64,000 nucleotides of DNA. Source: Piper betle (Eukaryota > Streptophyta > Magnoliopsida > Piperales > Piperaceae). The translations under genes and the position numbers were made by a program. Below are positions 24,501-36,400 of the stretch, piece after piece; the first letter of the stretch is position 1; every line of letters begins with the position of its first letter. The stretch is from assembly GCA_033002965.1 (NCBI GenBank), contig JAURVB010014554.1, positions 124,001-188,000 on the forward strand, written 5' to 3'. The notes under the pieces were generated by a model. That model was given only the letters and a program-made list of their open reading frames with translations, was not told the DNA's origin and ran no database searches.

Positions 24501-24672
24501 CGAACATGATGGAAACAAGAGTGATACCATAATAAGAAGCGTTGGTGAGTATCATAGGCACGGAGAAGAGGACCTGGTCCTTGGCCTCCTCCACATCCAG
24601 CACCTTCTTCCACCACGCCACACCCCTACCACCATCCTCCCCCTCCAAGAGAGGTTCTTTCACCGAAACCAT
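21580..24672 (-). CDS. MATE (DTX) multidrug and toxin exporter, copy 1
   Basis: MATE proteins are twelve-pass, cation-driven exporters that move alkaloids, flavonoids or xenobiotics to vacuole or apoplast. Seven minus-strand exons: 24672-24421, 23765-23221, 23115-23029, 22933-22877, 22793-22555, 22196-22078 and 21708-21580 (TGA). All borders are GT..AG and in phase; 475 residues, intact. Motifs in order: [16 protein letters not shown]-tail, [98 protein letters not shown] and [12 protein letters not shown]. These place it in the plant DTX family with two MatE halves. The motif set resembles the DTX16-19 group, but the transported compound cannot be told from sequence. Copy 2 lies downstream on the same strand with the same exon plan. 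Confidence 0.96.
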
Positions 24673-26715
24673 CTCCCAATCTCAACCAAGAACACACCCA
24701 CAAACAATGATGGATCTTTTATCAATCTGAACTCTTCCTCTTCAACATCCCCAACGTGTGAGCATGCATATCAACGCATGCCGGTAAAGCAAAACTTTGT
24801 TACCAGTATTATATTTTAACGAAACTATCACGGGTATACCGGCGCCTTAGTTTGCCACGTACATTGATAAAAGTTTTACATCTAAATACTTTTCAACAAA
24901 TGTATTTTATCTTTTTACAGGTCTAATTTTTTCCAAAATATTTCCACTTAAAACTAAGTACAGGAGACATGATAATTAATTAACAAGAAGTACAACCAGC
25001 ATCAACTTAAAAACATGAAGGTAATTTTGTTACAGAAAGTATATACCTAATCTTTTTTTGAATTATTATGTTTATCATTTTAACTGCTTCATTCAATTAT
25101 GTTGTGTTGTATTAAGAATAGTTTTTTCTTGCCAAATGGCACATGTGTTATAAGAAATCTGAAATTTATTAAAATAATATTTACTTTTATTATCACTTCT
25201 TAAACTTTATAAAGTGTTCCTTACGAGAAGGTGAAATAATTTAAAATTATTAAACATGTCATTTTTATTCTTCAAACAATAACATCATATTTTTTTTAAA
25301 GCATCATTAACAAAAGTGATAAAATAAATCTTTCTACCAAGAGATTTTATTTTTATTGGACTACACATATCAGAATATACAAATTTACGTATAAGTCTTT
25401 TTCATGCCCCTGAATACAAAAAAAAACTTACTTTATTTTTTAATCAAACAATGATCACAAAAGCCTAGTATTATCTCGTCAATTTGTGGACGATAATTTT
25501 TCTTCTTTAAAACAATTAAAAGAGTAGTAGATATAATATTAACATCCATATAAACCAAATTATATGTAATCCTAAAAAACTATAACACTGCTTCCCTTTA
25601 ATAACTATTAGAGATAATTTTACTAATTTTACTATTTGTTAACATCAAAGTCAATCTTAATTTAGGAATATAACGCGTAATTTTCAAAATAAATCTACAA
25701 TCAAAATGAATCACGTATGCGTGTTTGACTATTGCGTGCCTAATCACGAGTGGAGGATGATGATAAAAGATGATCTATCGTTGCGTCTGCTCTTCTTTTG
25801 TTATTTGTTTATTCGTCCGAGTTGACGTTGCTTGTGGGTAACGAGTCCTGACTCTTCAAAAAATTGATTAGTTAGGATGTGGCTGGACGTTTAGAATCTT
25901 CAGATGGTAGATACAAAGTTGGATTACTTGTAGACATATATGTCTACAAAATCCATCATACACATATATACCGGCTCTATTTATAATTTGATTGTTATGT
26001 ATGTAAAACTAAGATTTTAGACTATATTATATGTTGATTGGACTTTTTTAAAAAAATTAGTCAAAATTATTATTTTATTTTATATGCATAATAATTATGT
26101 CAACCGTGGTATTTTTATTTTCAAAAATATAATTTTAATATTATTTATGAAAATGAAAAATATTGATTAGTATAAATCATGCAAAGTCAAGCTTGACTTG
26201 AATTCAAATCGATATAAATAAGTAAAGAATAAGGTCGACCCGAACTCGGATTGAATAAACTAACTTGGGGGAAATGAAGCATAAATATTTGACAACTTGA
26301 AATAATTGTTTTGAGATTAATTAAACGGATTTTGGTCGAAACTCATTAGCAGATCTTAATTTTGAGTTGATCTATTCACAATTTTACCATCTTTTCCAAT
26401 TCATTTTGGGTAACTCAATAAACCTTTTTTTTTTTGGCAATCCAAGTATTAAAAGACAAAGCATACAAGGATATAATTTACAGTCACTTAATTGCATGAT
26501 CAAATATATGTATAAAAGATTAAAGATCTCCACCACCCTTCTCTATTAGAACTCAACTGTGCCAGGGGGACAACCACAGTCAGAGTGGAAGGGAAACAAG
26601 ATGGCACTAATACTTAACGCTAGGTTTAAAGAGAAACCCCTTTAAACTATACATAACATCCACTCCATTTCAATATAAAAAGCTTGCATTTTTCACTATT
26701 TTCTCATCACTTGGT
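24673..26715. other. Spacer between the MATE genes
   Basis: AT-rich spacer. It holds the promoter side of MATE copy 1, a degenerate copia fragment (25150-25725, listed separately) and, near 26160-26350, degenerate gagttgaatc-style repeat remnants. No gene recognised. Confidence 0.4.
25150..25725 (-). mobile_element. Degenerate copia fragment, protease-integrase region
   Basis: Read on the minus strand, this stretch follows the order of copia protease and early integrase but without an open frame. Its right end (about 25636-25720) lines up by eye with the protease part of the element at 19434-19505: both share the run around tcaatcttaa, then aggaatat, then ttttcaaaa. The left part has the ccaagagattttatttttat stretch typical of copia integrase read backwards. 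Much older than the element at 19.3-21.3 kb. Confidence 0.45.
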
Positions 26716-26902
26716 TTAATCCATTTCTCTCCACTTGGTCATGAGTGTAATTGTGAGGAGAGAGCAGGCCTGGCAAGCCAGACCACATATCAAGCCCATC
26801 CAGAGACCCTGCATTTTCAAGATTACATTTGCATGAGAATGGAATAGTTTTCAAACCACAAATGATTCTCAAACCCCCAAAGTTTGTAGTTTTTCATAGA
26901 AC

Positions 26903-26942
<40 letters not shown>

Positions 26943-29353
26943 CTGATGATGGGTCTTAGTCAATTTTCTTTTAAACTATAATTAGATTTTAACATTACAC
27001 TTTATTTTTTTCAATAATTTGCTAAGGTACTGGTGCATATAATATAATTACTTACTTGTGCGTACAATTTTAATTTAAACGCAAGGAAAACAGCAACAGG
27101 CATTCCAATCATATAAAACGCTGCTAGGTTGGTCAATGCTGCCAAATGCTGCTGTCCACAACCTCTAGAAACCCCTGCTTTTCACGTTTATAGCAATTAC
27201 ACAACTATAACAATTTTGGTTGAACAAGAATATGAAAACAAGTTAAATGAAGTTGTAAACAATGATTTCACCAGATAAAATTCCCTGTATTGAATCAAAG
27301 AGAATTGATAGAGCAAGAAGTGCTGCCATGGAGGAGAATTCCTTCTGGATCTTTTTGTTCTCGGTGAAAAGGCCAGACCAGAGAGTATGCCCAAAGGCAA
27401 GAGATAAGCCAACAATAAGTGCAAGAAGGATTGAGAGCTTCAAGGTCACAGCCATGGCATTTCTGGCCTTGGAAACATTTTTAGCCCCCAGCTCGTTTGA
27501 TACCCGAGTACTGTTGCAGGTGATAATGTCAAGTTCACATTCAAAATGTTAAAGGTAAAGGTTAAATTGTCAAGTTCACATTTCAACATGTTAAAGGTAA
27601 AGGTTAAATGACTTTTATTCCTAACAGTGTGAGCTTTTGCAGGAAGTGGCTAATCACCTAAAATTTAAATGGTATCATTAAAAAATGATCATCTAAAACC
27701 TTAAAAACAACGGTTAAATTTTACTTCAATAAAAATGTGCATTACCTTGCAGCTGCACTGAGGCCGTAGGTGATCATGTAGGAGGCAGTTTCTGTATTCA
27801 CGCTAAGAACAGAAGTCACTATTTTGCATTCATGTCATTACTGAATAAATGGAGATTACTCTTTTTGAATTTCCTAGATTGATCAAATTGTGCTATAGTA
27901 GTGAAGATTTGCAGGAAATACCATATAGCTACCAATGAAGTATTTCCTTCAGAGTTGATCATCAAACCGGCAATTATCACAAGAAGCTCAAATGCCCAAT
28001 ACTCCAAACTGTGCAGGAACAAAACATAAGAACAATAATTTAAACTTCTCAGCGATTATCAATAAATAAATTCTGGACTAAATACCACCTACCCACAATG
28101 AATTCTGAAGTAAACTTCCCCCAAATATAATTCTAACTCATATCTTATACGATGTTGTAGCTACACAAACCATGTCTAAATTTCAAAAGGCGAGGGCACC
28201 AATCATGTCTAACAATTTGGGACTCACCAGACCATAATGGCTGAGGGAATTGCCAGTCTCAAGCTAGGAAGAACATATGTGAAAGCATCTAAAGACAGCC
28301 CTTGCCATGTTTGTTGGAAGTTGTTTGAGCATTTCACATAGATTGCCAACATAATCAAAGAGACCCACAAGGATATAGAAGCCCCAATAGGAGCTCCCTT
28401 ATAACCAAAACAAGTGTGGTAGACGAGGAAGTATACAAGACCAACATGCATAACCAATGGGACTAGTGAACAGATCACCAATGGCATTACCACTGTCTGA
28501 GTTTGAAGAAATCTCAGCAGACATTGCAAGAACCCATATGCAAATAATCCTGGAATCAAATATACCAAGTACAAGCCAGCCATGTTTGCTATCTCTGGTT
28601 TCTGGTGGAGAAGGACAAGGATTGATTCAGAGTAAAGCCAGACAGCAGAAACAATGATGGAGAAGAAGAAAGAGATTATAATTGAGGACTGGAGATAAAC
28701 CCCAAGCAATCTGTAGAGCTTAGCTCCAAAACCTTGCCCACATAGTGTTTCCAGTGCTCCACTCAACCCAACCTGTACCATCCAAAGTATGATCAAAATC
28801 TTGAATCATTTGGGTCTGGGTTTCCCACTTTTTCCTACAATTAGCTCAATCAATTATGAAAGAAAATATACATGAACATTGGCCACTGGATTATAAATTG
28901 AGATGTATTGATTTTTATCACTTCTTATAGCCTTAATATATTAACAAAAAAAGAAAACAAACAAATTAAGATTCATGCCCTGGACACCTTTTTGAGCGAA
29001 TAAATAAGAATTTAAAAAACCTACTAGAAAAGGATTTGATAAACCCGAATTTAGAAATTTAGATGAGAATTGTGTAGGGAGCTCATTACCATGAGGGCTA
29101 GGCCGGTGACGGTGGCCCAGGCCTGGGCAAGGGTGGCTCCGGCGAGCTCGAGGTCGCCACTATGGCCGGCGAGCATGACAGAAACAAGAGTGATACCATA
29201 GTATGAAGCATTGGTTAAGATCATTGGAACAGCAAACAAGACCTGTCCCTTAGCCTCATACACATCTATGAACCAACTCCAACCCCTCTCTCTAACATAA
29301 CCAATCTCTTCGTCTTGTTGTTCTAGCAATGGTGTCTGATCTGCTAGAGACAT
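26716..29353 (-). CDS. MATE (DTX) multidrug and toxin exporter, copy 2
   Basis: Tandem paralogue of the MATE gene at 21.6-24.7 kb. Seven minus-strand exons: 29353-29090, 28772-28228, 28008-27922, 27802-27746, 27510-27272, 27174-27056 and 26808-26716 (TAA). Exons 2-6 have exactly the same lengths as in copy 1 (545, 87, 57, 239 and 119 bp) and the same phases. The 467-residue product is intact. Motifs: [16 protein letters not shown] tail, [95 protein letters not shown] and [11 protein letters not shown]. It differs from copy 1 mainly in both tails and the C-terminal helix, ending [10 protein letters not shown] about a dozen residues earlier. A start at 29389 is also in frame, but the chosen ATG matches copy 1. 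Substrate unknown. Confidence 0.96.
26904..26940. repeat. (TA)n microsatellite in MATE copy 2 last intron
   Basis: About 17 uninterrupted TA units within the intron between exons 6 and 7 of MATE copy 2. Confidence 0.92.
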
Positions 29354-31562
29354 GATCAAGCAATGATCATGTAAAAACCCTCTTCCCATTTCCCAAGCTA
29401 CATAATATGGTTGGTGAAAGGGTGATCTGTTCTAACTTCTACGGCTATGTCGATTCCTGGTTTGAACACTCCAAACAAATTGTGTATGTTTTGTATTCAA
29501 TTTTGTGTGGTTCTAATTGGATGTGGAAGAAGAAGCTTTGTTTGACTTTGCTGCTGTTGGTTCTCTTCTAGGCTAACTCTTGTCATGTACATATATTTAT
29601 CATTTAATTGTCTGTGCGCCATATCATGTGCAACTGTTTTGAAGCTCGGTTTCATGGCTTCATGCAGATTTGCATTCAATTCCTTTCACCAACTTCAATC
29701 TTGATCCAAAAAATTCCTTGAATCTTGATCTTAACTTCAACAAAAAATTGGGTATGTTGTATTTTTATTTTTTACTACGGCTAGGCACAACTTTGTCTGC
29801 TGTTATGAGGCATCGATACATGCATTAATATTGAGGGCGTTTTTCTTTGTGGGTCTTTTAGTTTCATCGTTTTCAAGTTTGGACTTAATTTACTCTAAGG
29901 TCCAAAAAAGTTTTCAATAATACCAATACCCAATGTGATGAACCATAGATTGAATAATTTTGATTATATAGATGATTTTTTAATGCAGTCTTTTAATTGA
30001 AAACCAAAGTCAGACAATGAAAATTAACACGTTCTTAATTTTGATGGGTGTCCAGAGTTTTGGTAATTGGAGGAGACTAGTCTTCAATCTGATCATTGAC
30101 AGATTGGGCAATACAAGGTGAGTGATAAAATAGTAAGAGGTGGGTCTTCTCACCGGTTCTTGCTCAACAACAATGGTGATGGATGGGCCCTTGTGAGCTG
30201 TGGGCTAAGTCAAGTTTGCCAACTAAATGACAAACACTTGTACCCTCATTCTGTGTCTTCTTTGCCCTCATGAAACCAATATAAATATTGATAAAAAAAA
30301 TTACCAACATTAATGCAACCCTAAACTTCTGTCAATGATGAGATTCCACAAAAATTTTCATTGCTATCATCTTTAATTCCTTATGACGGAGTCATCTTCA
30401 ATATGTGGAATACAACTCCCTTTAAACAAATGCATTCCATACTCTTTTGTTGTCTTCCTTGGAAGACCAAGTGAGCGTGTCAGGATTTGAAAGCTGCTAC
30501 GTTTAATGCTTAGCAAGCTAGTGAGTGAGAATAGCCAGTGTAAGCGGACAAAAACAGAAAAAAATGGTCCTCTCTTGAAATTGACAAGGATGCTTCTTAT
30601 CACACCATTGGCTGCACTCTCTATCACGGCCTTGGGGAAAAAAACTAGCACTTTCGCAGTATACATCTCAAATCTTTTTCGCACTTATAACCTTCTTTCC
30701 TACCCCATCTTTAGTTATATATTCACCTTCATTTTTATTGTTTGGACTTTTTATAAGAGCCCGTGTCTGGTCTATATTTATGATATGGTCTATATTACAT
30801 GTTATGTTATGTTATGTGTGGTGCTCTCTAGAGCGTACACTGTACACCAACCTATACAGAATTGTTGTTTTTTATTTTGACAATATTTTCCCGTTGAATT
30901 CTGGGCAAGCCCTGCAAATGCAAAAGCCGAGTTTCTCAGACACCAAGCCCGTGGTCAGTGAGCAATCTTTGCCATGAACAAAAGTTATAAAGGAATTTTT
31001 GCTTTCATTAGTTATTTAGCCCTTTTCATCAATGGGAAAGGGACTAGAGCAATTTTTTTTAGCAGCCCCATTGCCATTAATGGTCCCTTTCCCTCTTCCC
31101 ACTCTCCTGAGTCCTGACACCCATTCCCTGCAGGTACTCCCTTGAGATTTTCTGGCAAGTTGCACATTGAAGTGGCTCATGGCTTTGACAAGAATTCAGG
31201 CCTTTTGGAAGCTCACTCCTCAGGTTCACTAGCAAACAAATAGATGGAGAGGAAGGAGAATAATGGAGTAGATCTGCTACAGATGTTGTGCCCAATTTGT
31301 TCCATGGAATCTTTAGCAGCAGAAAAAAAGGATCAAAATAAAATGACATTTCCCATGGGCATGGGCATGAATAGAAACTGCTTCAATTCCAATTGTTCAT
31401 TTCCAGCACTGAAGCGGAATAACAAGTGAAAAGCTAACAACCTCTGATATAGATAGCAAGATCAACTTGAGTGAACAACAAAAGCTTACACCATATTTTT
31501 TGGCACTATACACGCTAACTAATGTGGAAACTCTGCCTAAAAACATTTCTATTTCTGAAATT
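29354..31562. other. Intergenic, no gene seen
   Basis: Promoter side of MATE copy 2 and 3' flank of the bHLH-MYC_N gene. A minus-strand open frame at 30373-30684 (103 codons) exists but shows no family-like sequence and sits in AT-rich DNA, so I do not call it. Confidence 0.35.
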
Positions 31563-33440
31563 TTACTCTAGGAAAGTCTCCATCATGTCTGAGTAGATAC
31601 CAGCTACAGGGTCATGCCCATGGCTGTCCAGTGTGGAAGATGAAGTAACAGGCATTGTGGAGCTTCTCTGAAACTTGTGCTCCAACTTGTTTACATCATC
31701 TTGATTGTCTTCTTGACTTGGCTTTACTTCATCTCTGTTGGCATCAACATCTGAAGAAGAGCCCGGATCCTTGGCAGACATTACAAATGGATGTTGAGGA
31801 GCCGGCTTGTCACCCAAAGCCTCCATGCCACCAAACAGGAGCTTGGAGTCCTCCGTCCTGCCAGTCAGAGCATTGAAGAAAGATAACCCAGTTGGCCATT
31901 TCAGCTCTGCATCATGATCAGGGACCATCTCTTGCACATGAGTGTCAGTGGCTTGTGGGAAGAGGAAGAGATGCTCATCTTTGGTTGGCAGGCCTATCCT
32001 GGCTGCTGAGGTGTGGAAGCTGGTGGTGATGGGAGCTGGCATTGGCCTCGGGCTCCAGTTGAAGATTGGTGTAGGTGGAACCTGCTTGGGAGGTGGTGTA
32101 GGTGAAGGTTTGGTTGCGCTCCTTGTTGAGGAGAAGAGCTGGGAAAGGTAGAAGCCAGACTGGTAGCCTAGAGATTCAAAGGTATGCCTCATTCTCAACA
32201 CAAAGTGGAGATCTTCAGGAATCTGAAACAGATGGAACTAATCGTCTATGTCAATGTAACTAGGATACAAATGGAAAGAGTACATGCTATTTTTTAAGCA
32301 AGTGGAAAGAGTAGAAGAAAATGAGGGAAAAACTACAATTTTGCAAGAGCCAACTTGGAGTAGGCCATGGCCAGCTTGAATCACAGCAATGGTCTACGGT
32401 ACACAAATGGTATGACAACAACACGTCAAATAATAATACATCTTCAAAACACACAAGCAAAAAGAAAAAAAATTTCCATCACCTGAATGCCAGAGTTGAA
32501 TTGATCAGTCCACTCAGGAGGAAGCTGCAATCAAACAGCAAGAACAGAGATAATTAATTACCATTACTATTTGACAACTATCGCGGCAAGGAAAAGACTA
32601 CTTGTCTTTGGCATTGATAAAGTGTTTTTTTTTTGAAGTGATGTGTTAGGACCAAGGAACATACAGCATCAAAGGAGCTTTGCCAGTGGTTAGAAATGTT
32701 TGGTTCACATTCGGAAGGTTCCTTGAAAACCCACTTGTGACATTTATCAGATGCTACCTTACCCATCAGCCTGTTCATTCAATCAATCAATCTAACCAGT
32801 AAAAAAAAAGAATCACAGAACCATGTTTTTTAGAATATCCAATCCCCATGTCTCTATACATAGCCGGTTAAAATCTCAGACATAACAATATATTAAACTA
32901 AAGCACCTACCCACCCTTCTCCATAATTATACAATTGAATAGACATCTTGCTGAAAGCTTTCCTGATCAAATCCTCCCCATTCATCTCCCCCAGAGAGTC
33001 CCCAACTGCACCCTTGCAGAAACCATCTTCCCACATTAGCATCCTGCAACATTGTCATTGTGCACCCAAGAAAACAACTCCCAACTTCAACACCGAAAAC
33101 AGCATACATGGATTTTTTAAAGTTTTGAAACATAAAACAGTGCATGATTAGAACTTACAAGCTGCCATTCTCGTCACTGACTTTGCACCCACTACCACCT
33201 CTGGACCTCCTGCGACACCAACAAACATAGTCCCATACACTTAACCTTTAACACCACGAAAAAAAAATGAAGATTACAACATAGAAGCAAGCCAGCATGG
33301 TACGGGCGAGGTCGGATGGTCCAGAAGACAGAGTAAGTCCAGTCGGAATTGAGGCAGACGGCCCGAAGGGCCTCATGGAGGGCCATCATCCCAACAACTT
33401 CTTTGCTCCTGTCACTGCCCCCTCCCACCGAGCCCACCAT
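31563..33440 (-). CDS. bHLH-MYC_N domain protein (annotated 'WNK-related' in Arabidopsis)
   Basis: Seven minus-strand exons: 33440-33304, 33209-33159, 33043-32915, 32770-32665, 32524-32483, 32393-32337 and 32222-31563 (TAA). All are GT..AG and in phase, giving 393 residues, intact. Residues ~18-215 form the MYC_N-type domain found at the start of MYC-type bHLH and LHW-like factors: ALHEALRAVCLNSDWTYSVF, LMLMWEDGFCKG, YNYGEGLMGKVASDKCHKWV, PPEWTDQFNSGIQTIAVIQA and HFVLRMRHTFESLGYQSGF. No basic helix-loop-helix follows. The last third is Pro/Ser rich with a conserved-looking LKWPTGLSFFNALTGRTEDS block. Arabidopsis relatives carry the misleading label 'WNK-related' though there is no kinase domain. 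Probably a nuclear regulatory partner of bHLH or MYB factors; the exact role is not known to me. Confidence 0.93.
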
Positions 33441-36400
33441 TTTTTTTTGCTCTCTATCACCTCCTCCTCTGCTACACCACCTCCTCCTTGGGGGTTCTCT
33501 CCTTTTCCTCCTCTAGACCAAGCCTTACTTTGTTTACTGTGTTTTTATACTAGCAGTTGAAAGCAACCAAAGGCAGAAGAGTAACAGGTAAGTAAAAGAC
33601 TCTCTCCATGTCTAGTAACAAAATAACAATAATATATAAGATGTTTCTCAATGGATAGATTGGTTGACAACAATGGCGACCCAATGGAGCTTTGAACAAT
33701 TGTAAGAGGAAGAAACGAAAATTTATCACTTCGATGACTTATTTATTTATTTTTTTATTTAGAGTGAAATCATCAATTTTTTTGTTTTTGTTTTCTAAGG
33801 CAAATAGAAATCGACACAAATAGTGAAATTATATCTTTACGTAATTAGGGGCATAGATAAGCAGTGTGATTAAGATTTTAGATCAAAACATTGTCACCTT
33901 CATCTTATTTACTTAATTTTTTTCTCTCCATTTTACATTTCTACTAGTAACAATTTGAGTAATCCGTTCTAGTAGCGAATAGATAATAAAATTTTCATGG
34001 CATGGCATGATATATTTATTGATAAAGAAATCAAACAAGAAAACAAAATGCAGTGAGACCTCATTACGTCCTGATGAAGCTAATTAAAGAGCATGATGGA
34101 AATGTCCCTAAAATTGCCCTTTTATTTTATTTATTTCATTGGTGCAATTCTTCCATGCTGAAAAGATATATAGCAAAGTTGGTAGCATTTTAATTCCTAA
34201 TAATCAAGCTTGGGCTCAATAATAATAATCATCACTTCTACTTAATTCCTAAGGATTAAGGAATTGTTCGAAACTAAACAGACAAGATTAGAAATTAATG
34301 CATCTCATTCCCTTCTTATTGCTATTAATATCTCCCTCCCCAACTTAATTGGGCTCCACTAAAAGTACACCAAAGACCCATCATTTTCTACATATTTACA
34401 GAAGTACCATTACTCGCAGCCGAGTCACCCTTCCGCAAAAAAACAAAGGGTATTCAAGTATTTTCAATCGTTGGAGGACACGTGTCACGCAGATGCTAGA
34501 CATCTAATCACAAACAAAGACAAGTTCATCTAAATTATAAAAAAAACATCGAAATTTTATGCTAATCAGTGTTAAAATTTATCACACGTCTCTTATTGCT
34601 ACTTATAATTTTATTATTTTTTAGCCGAAAGTCCATGCATCTCTCACCATTTTGATTTCATTTTAGTTTAAAATTTACCCTTTCTATTCTAATTCAGTTT
34701 TATAATTTTGTCGTTTTTGTTAAGAAAATAATTTAATTCAACTCTAATAAGGCTTTTAAAAATATTAATTAATGATATGGAAATTTCCGATTTAAGAGTA
34801 TTTCCTAATAATACATGCAAACAATTGTAAAAATAAAATATAACATCACAATTAAAGTTGATTTAGATTTTAATAACTAAATATATTTTATACAATACAT
34901 GACTCTTAAAATAGGATAACTATGAGAGCAATAATTCTTAACCAACTTATACTAATTAATTATAAAACAGAAAGATTCAAACTCAAATTGGATTGCACAT
35001 CATAATTCCTACAAAGAACCTACTAAAATATAAGTAAGAACCCTTAAGTGAGAAGATATAAACAAATAAACAAATAAATGAAATTTAGTTCAAATAAATT
35101 GTATATTTAATTAAAATTGTCAATGTTTAAATAAAAATACAACAATAGTTTAAGTTATATAAGAAATTAAAATTAAAATTTTCAAGCTGAACAGAGTGCA
35201 CAAAATATATTATATTTATGATATTTATAATCCCTAAAGTCAGCCTGTTTCAACGGTCAGAACCGTATGTAATAGTTTATAAAGTGAAATTTGATTAGTT
35301 AAAAAATAAGTAGTTGTAAGATCTAATATGGACCATTACTATTTGCACTTTGACCGCCAGTCTTTGACCTCTTCCTTTTTGTGGGCCCAAATCCCAAATT
35401 CCTCCCCGGCCCCACTCTATGCACTAAAAATATTAATTTTTCTATCCACGATCAACAAATTAGAGTACTAATTTATTATTTTGCTTTTACCAAAAAGATT
35501 AAAAGATCCAATGAGCATATCACGCGCTAATATTGATTAATGTCATAATTTTGAGATTAATATTGCCTAATTTTATGGTGTTATTATAATTTTTCTATAT
35601 TTTATTGAGTTACAGAGTCATGATTACCTTGCAGCTCAATTTTAGAGCTAATTATTTTTTAAAAAGTTTGCTTCTAAACACTTGGAGTTTGAAATACTAA
35701 TTGAACCACTTCGCTGTGAATCGGAAGATAATGTTGATTAGATGCCCGCTCAATTTTTATGCTGCTTAATATGTTTTATCCATCATCTTTTTTTTAAAAT
35801 CTTTCATTTGACATTTTTGATCCATTCATACATTCTTCCAATTTATGAATTTGCCTGAAATTCACAATCAACCACTCGATATTGATTATAAGCTCAAATA
35901 GCCTAGATTTTCATATTCTTTTTTTTTTTTGCCCAGGCGACAAGATACTTTCCCTTGCCTTAAACTCCCCTTTAATTCCGAGCTCAAGACATCAAACTTT
36001 AATTAAACATAAACATAAACAATATCATTTGGGCCCTATCGGATGGTTGGAGCCCGTAAATTTCCGGCCCCACAAGAAGCATGGTGCAAGGCCCACTGAA
36101 TAATGTGGCCCCACTGATTTGCTCACATCTTTTCTGTAAAAATAAAAGGATTTTATACACAGGAGGCAGAGACCAATCAAAAAGTTAAAATCACATCACG
36201 TGCGCATCGTACGTGCGACTACAAGGATCTTGGTCCAGAACTAGGAACAAGGAATCTTTCGAACTTCGGTATCTAAACAGGAAACACACAACCATTAACC
36301 TATTCACACATATATAATACATATAATGTTAATCACAGAGATATTAGGAGATCATACTTGTACGAATCCGAATAGTTTTTTCAACCCATGTCTGATTCTC

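Noticed and set aside
30373..30684. 103-codon minus-strand open frame
   Set aside because: No recognisable motif, no splice context and AT-rich surroundings; likely chance.
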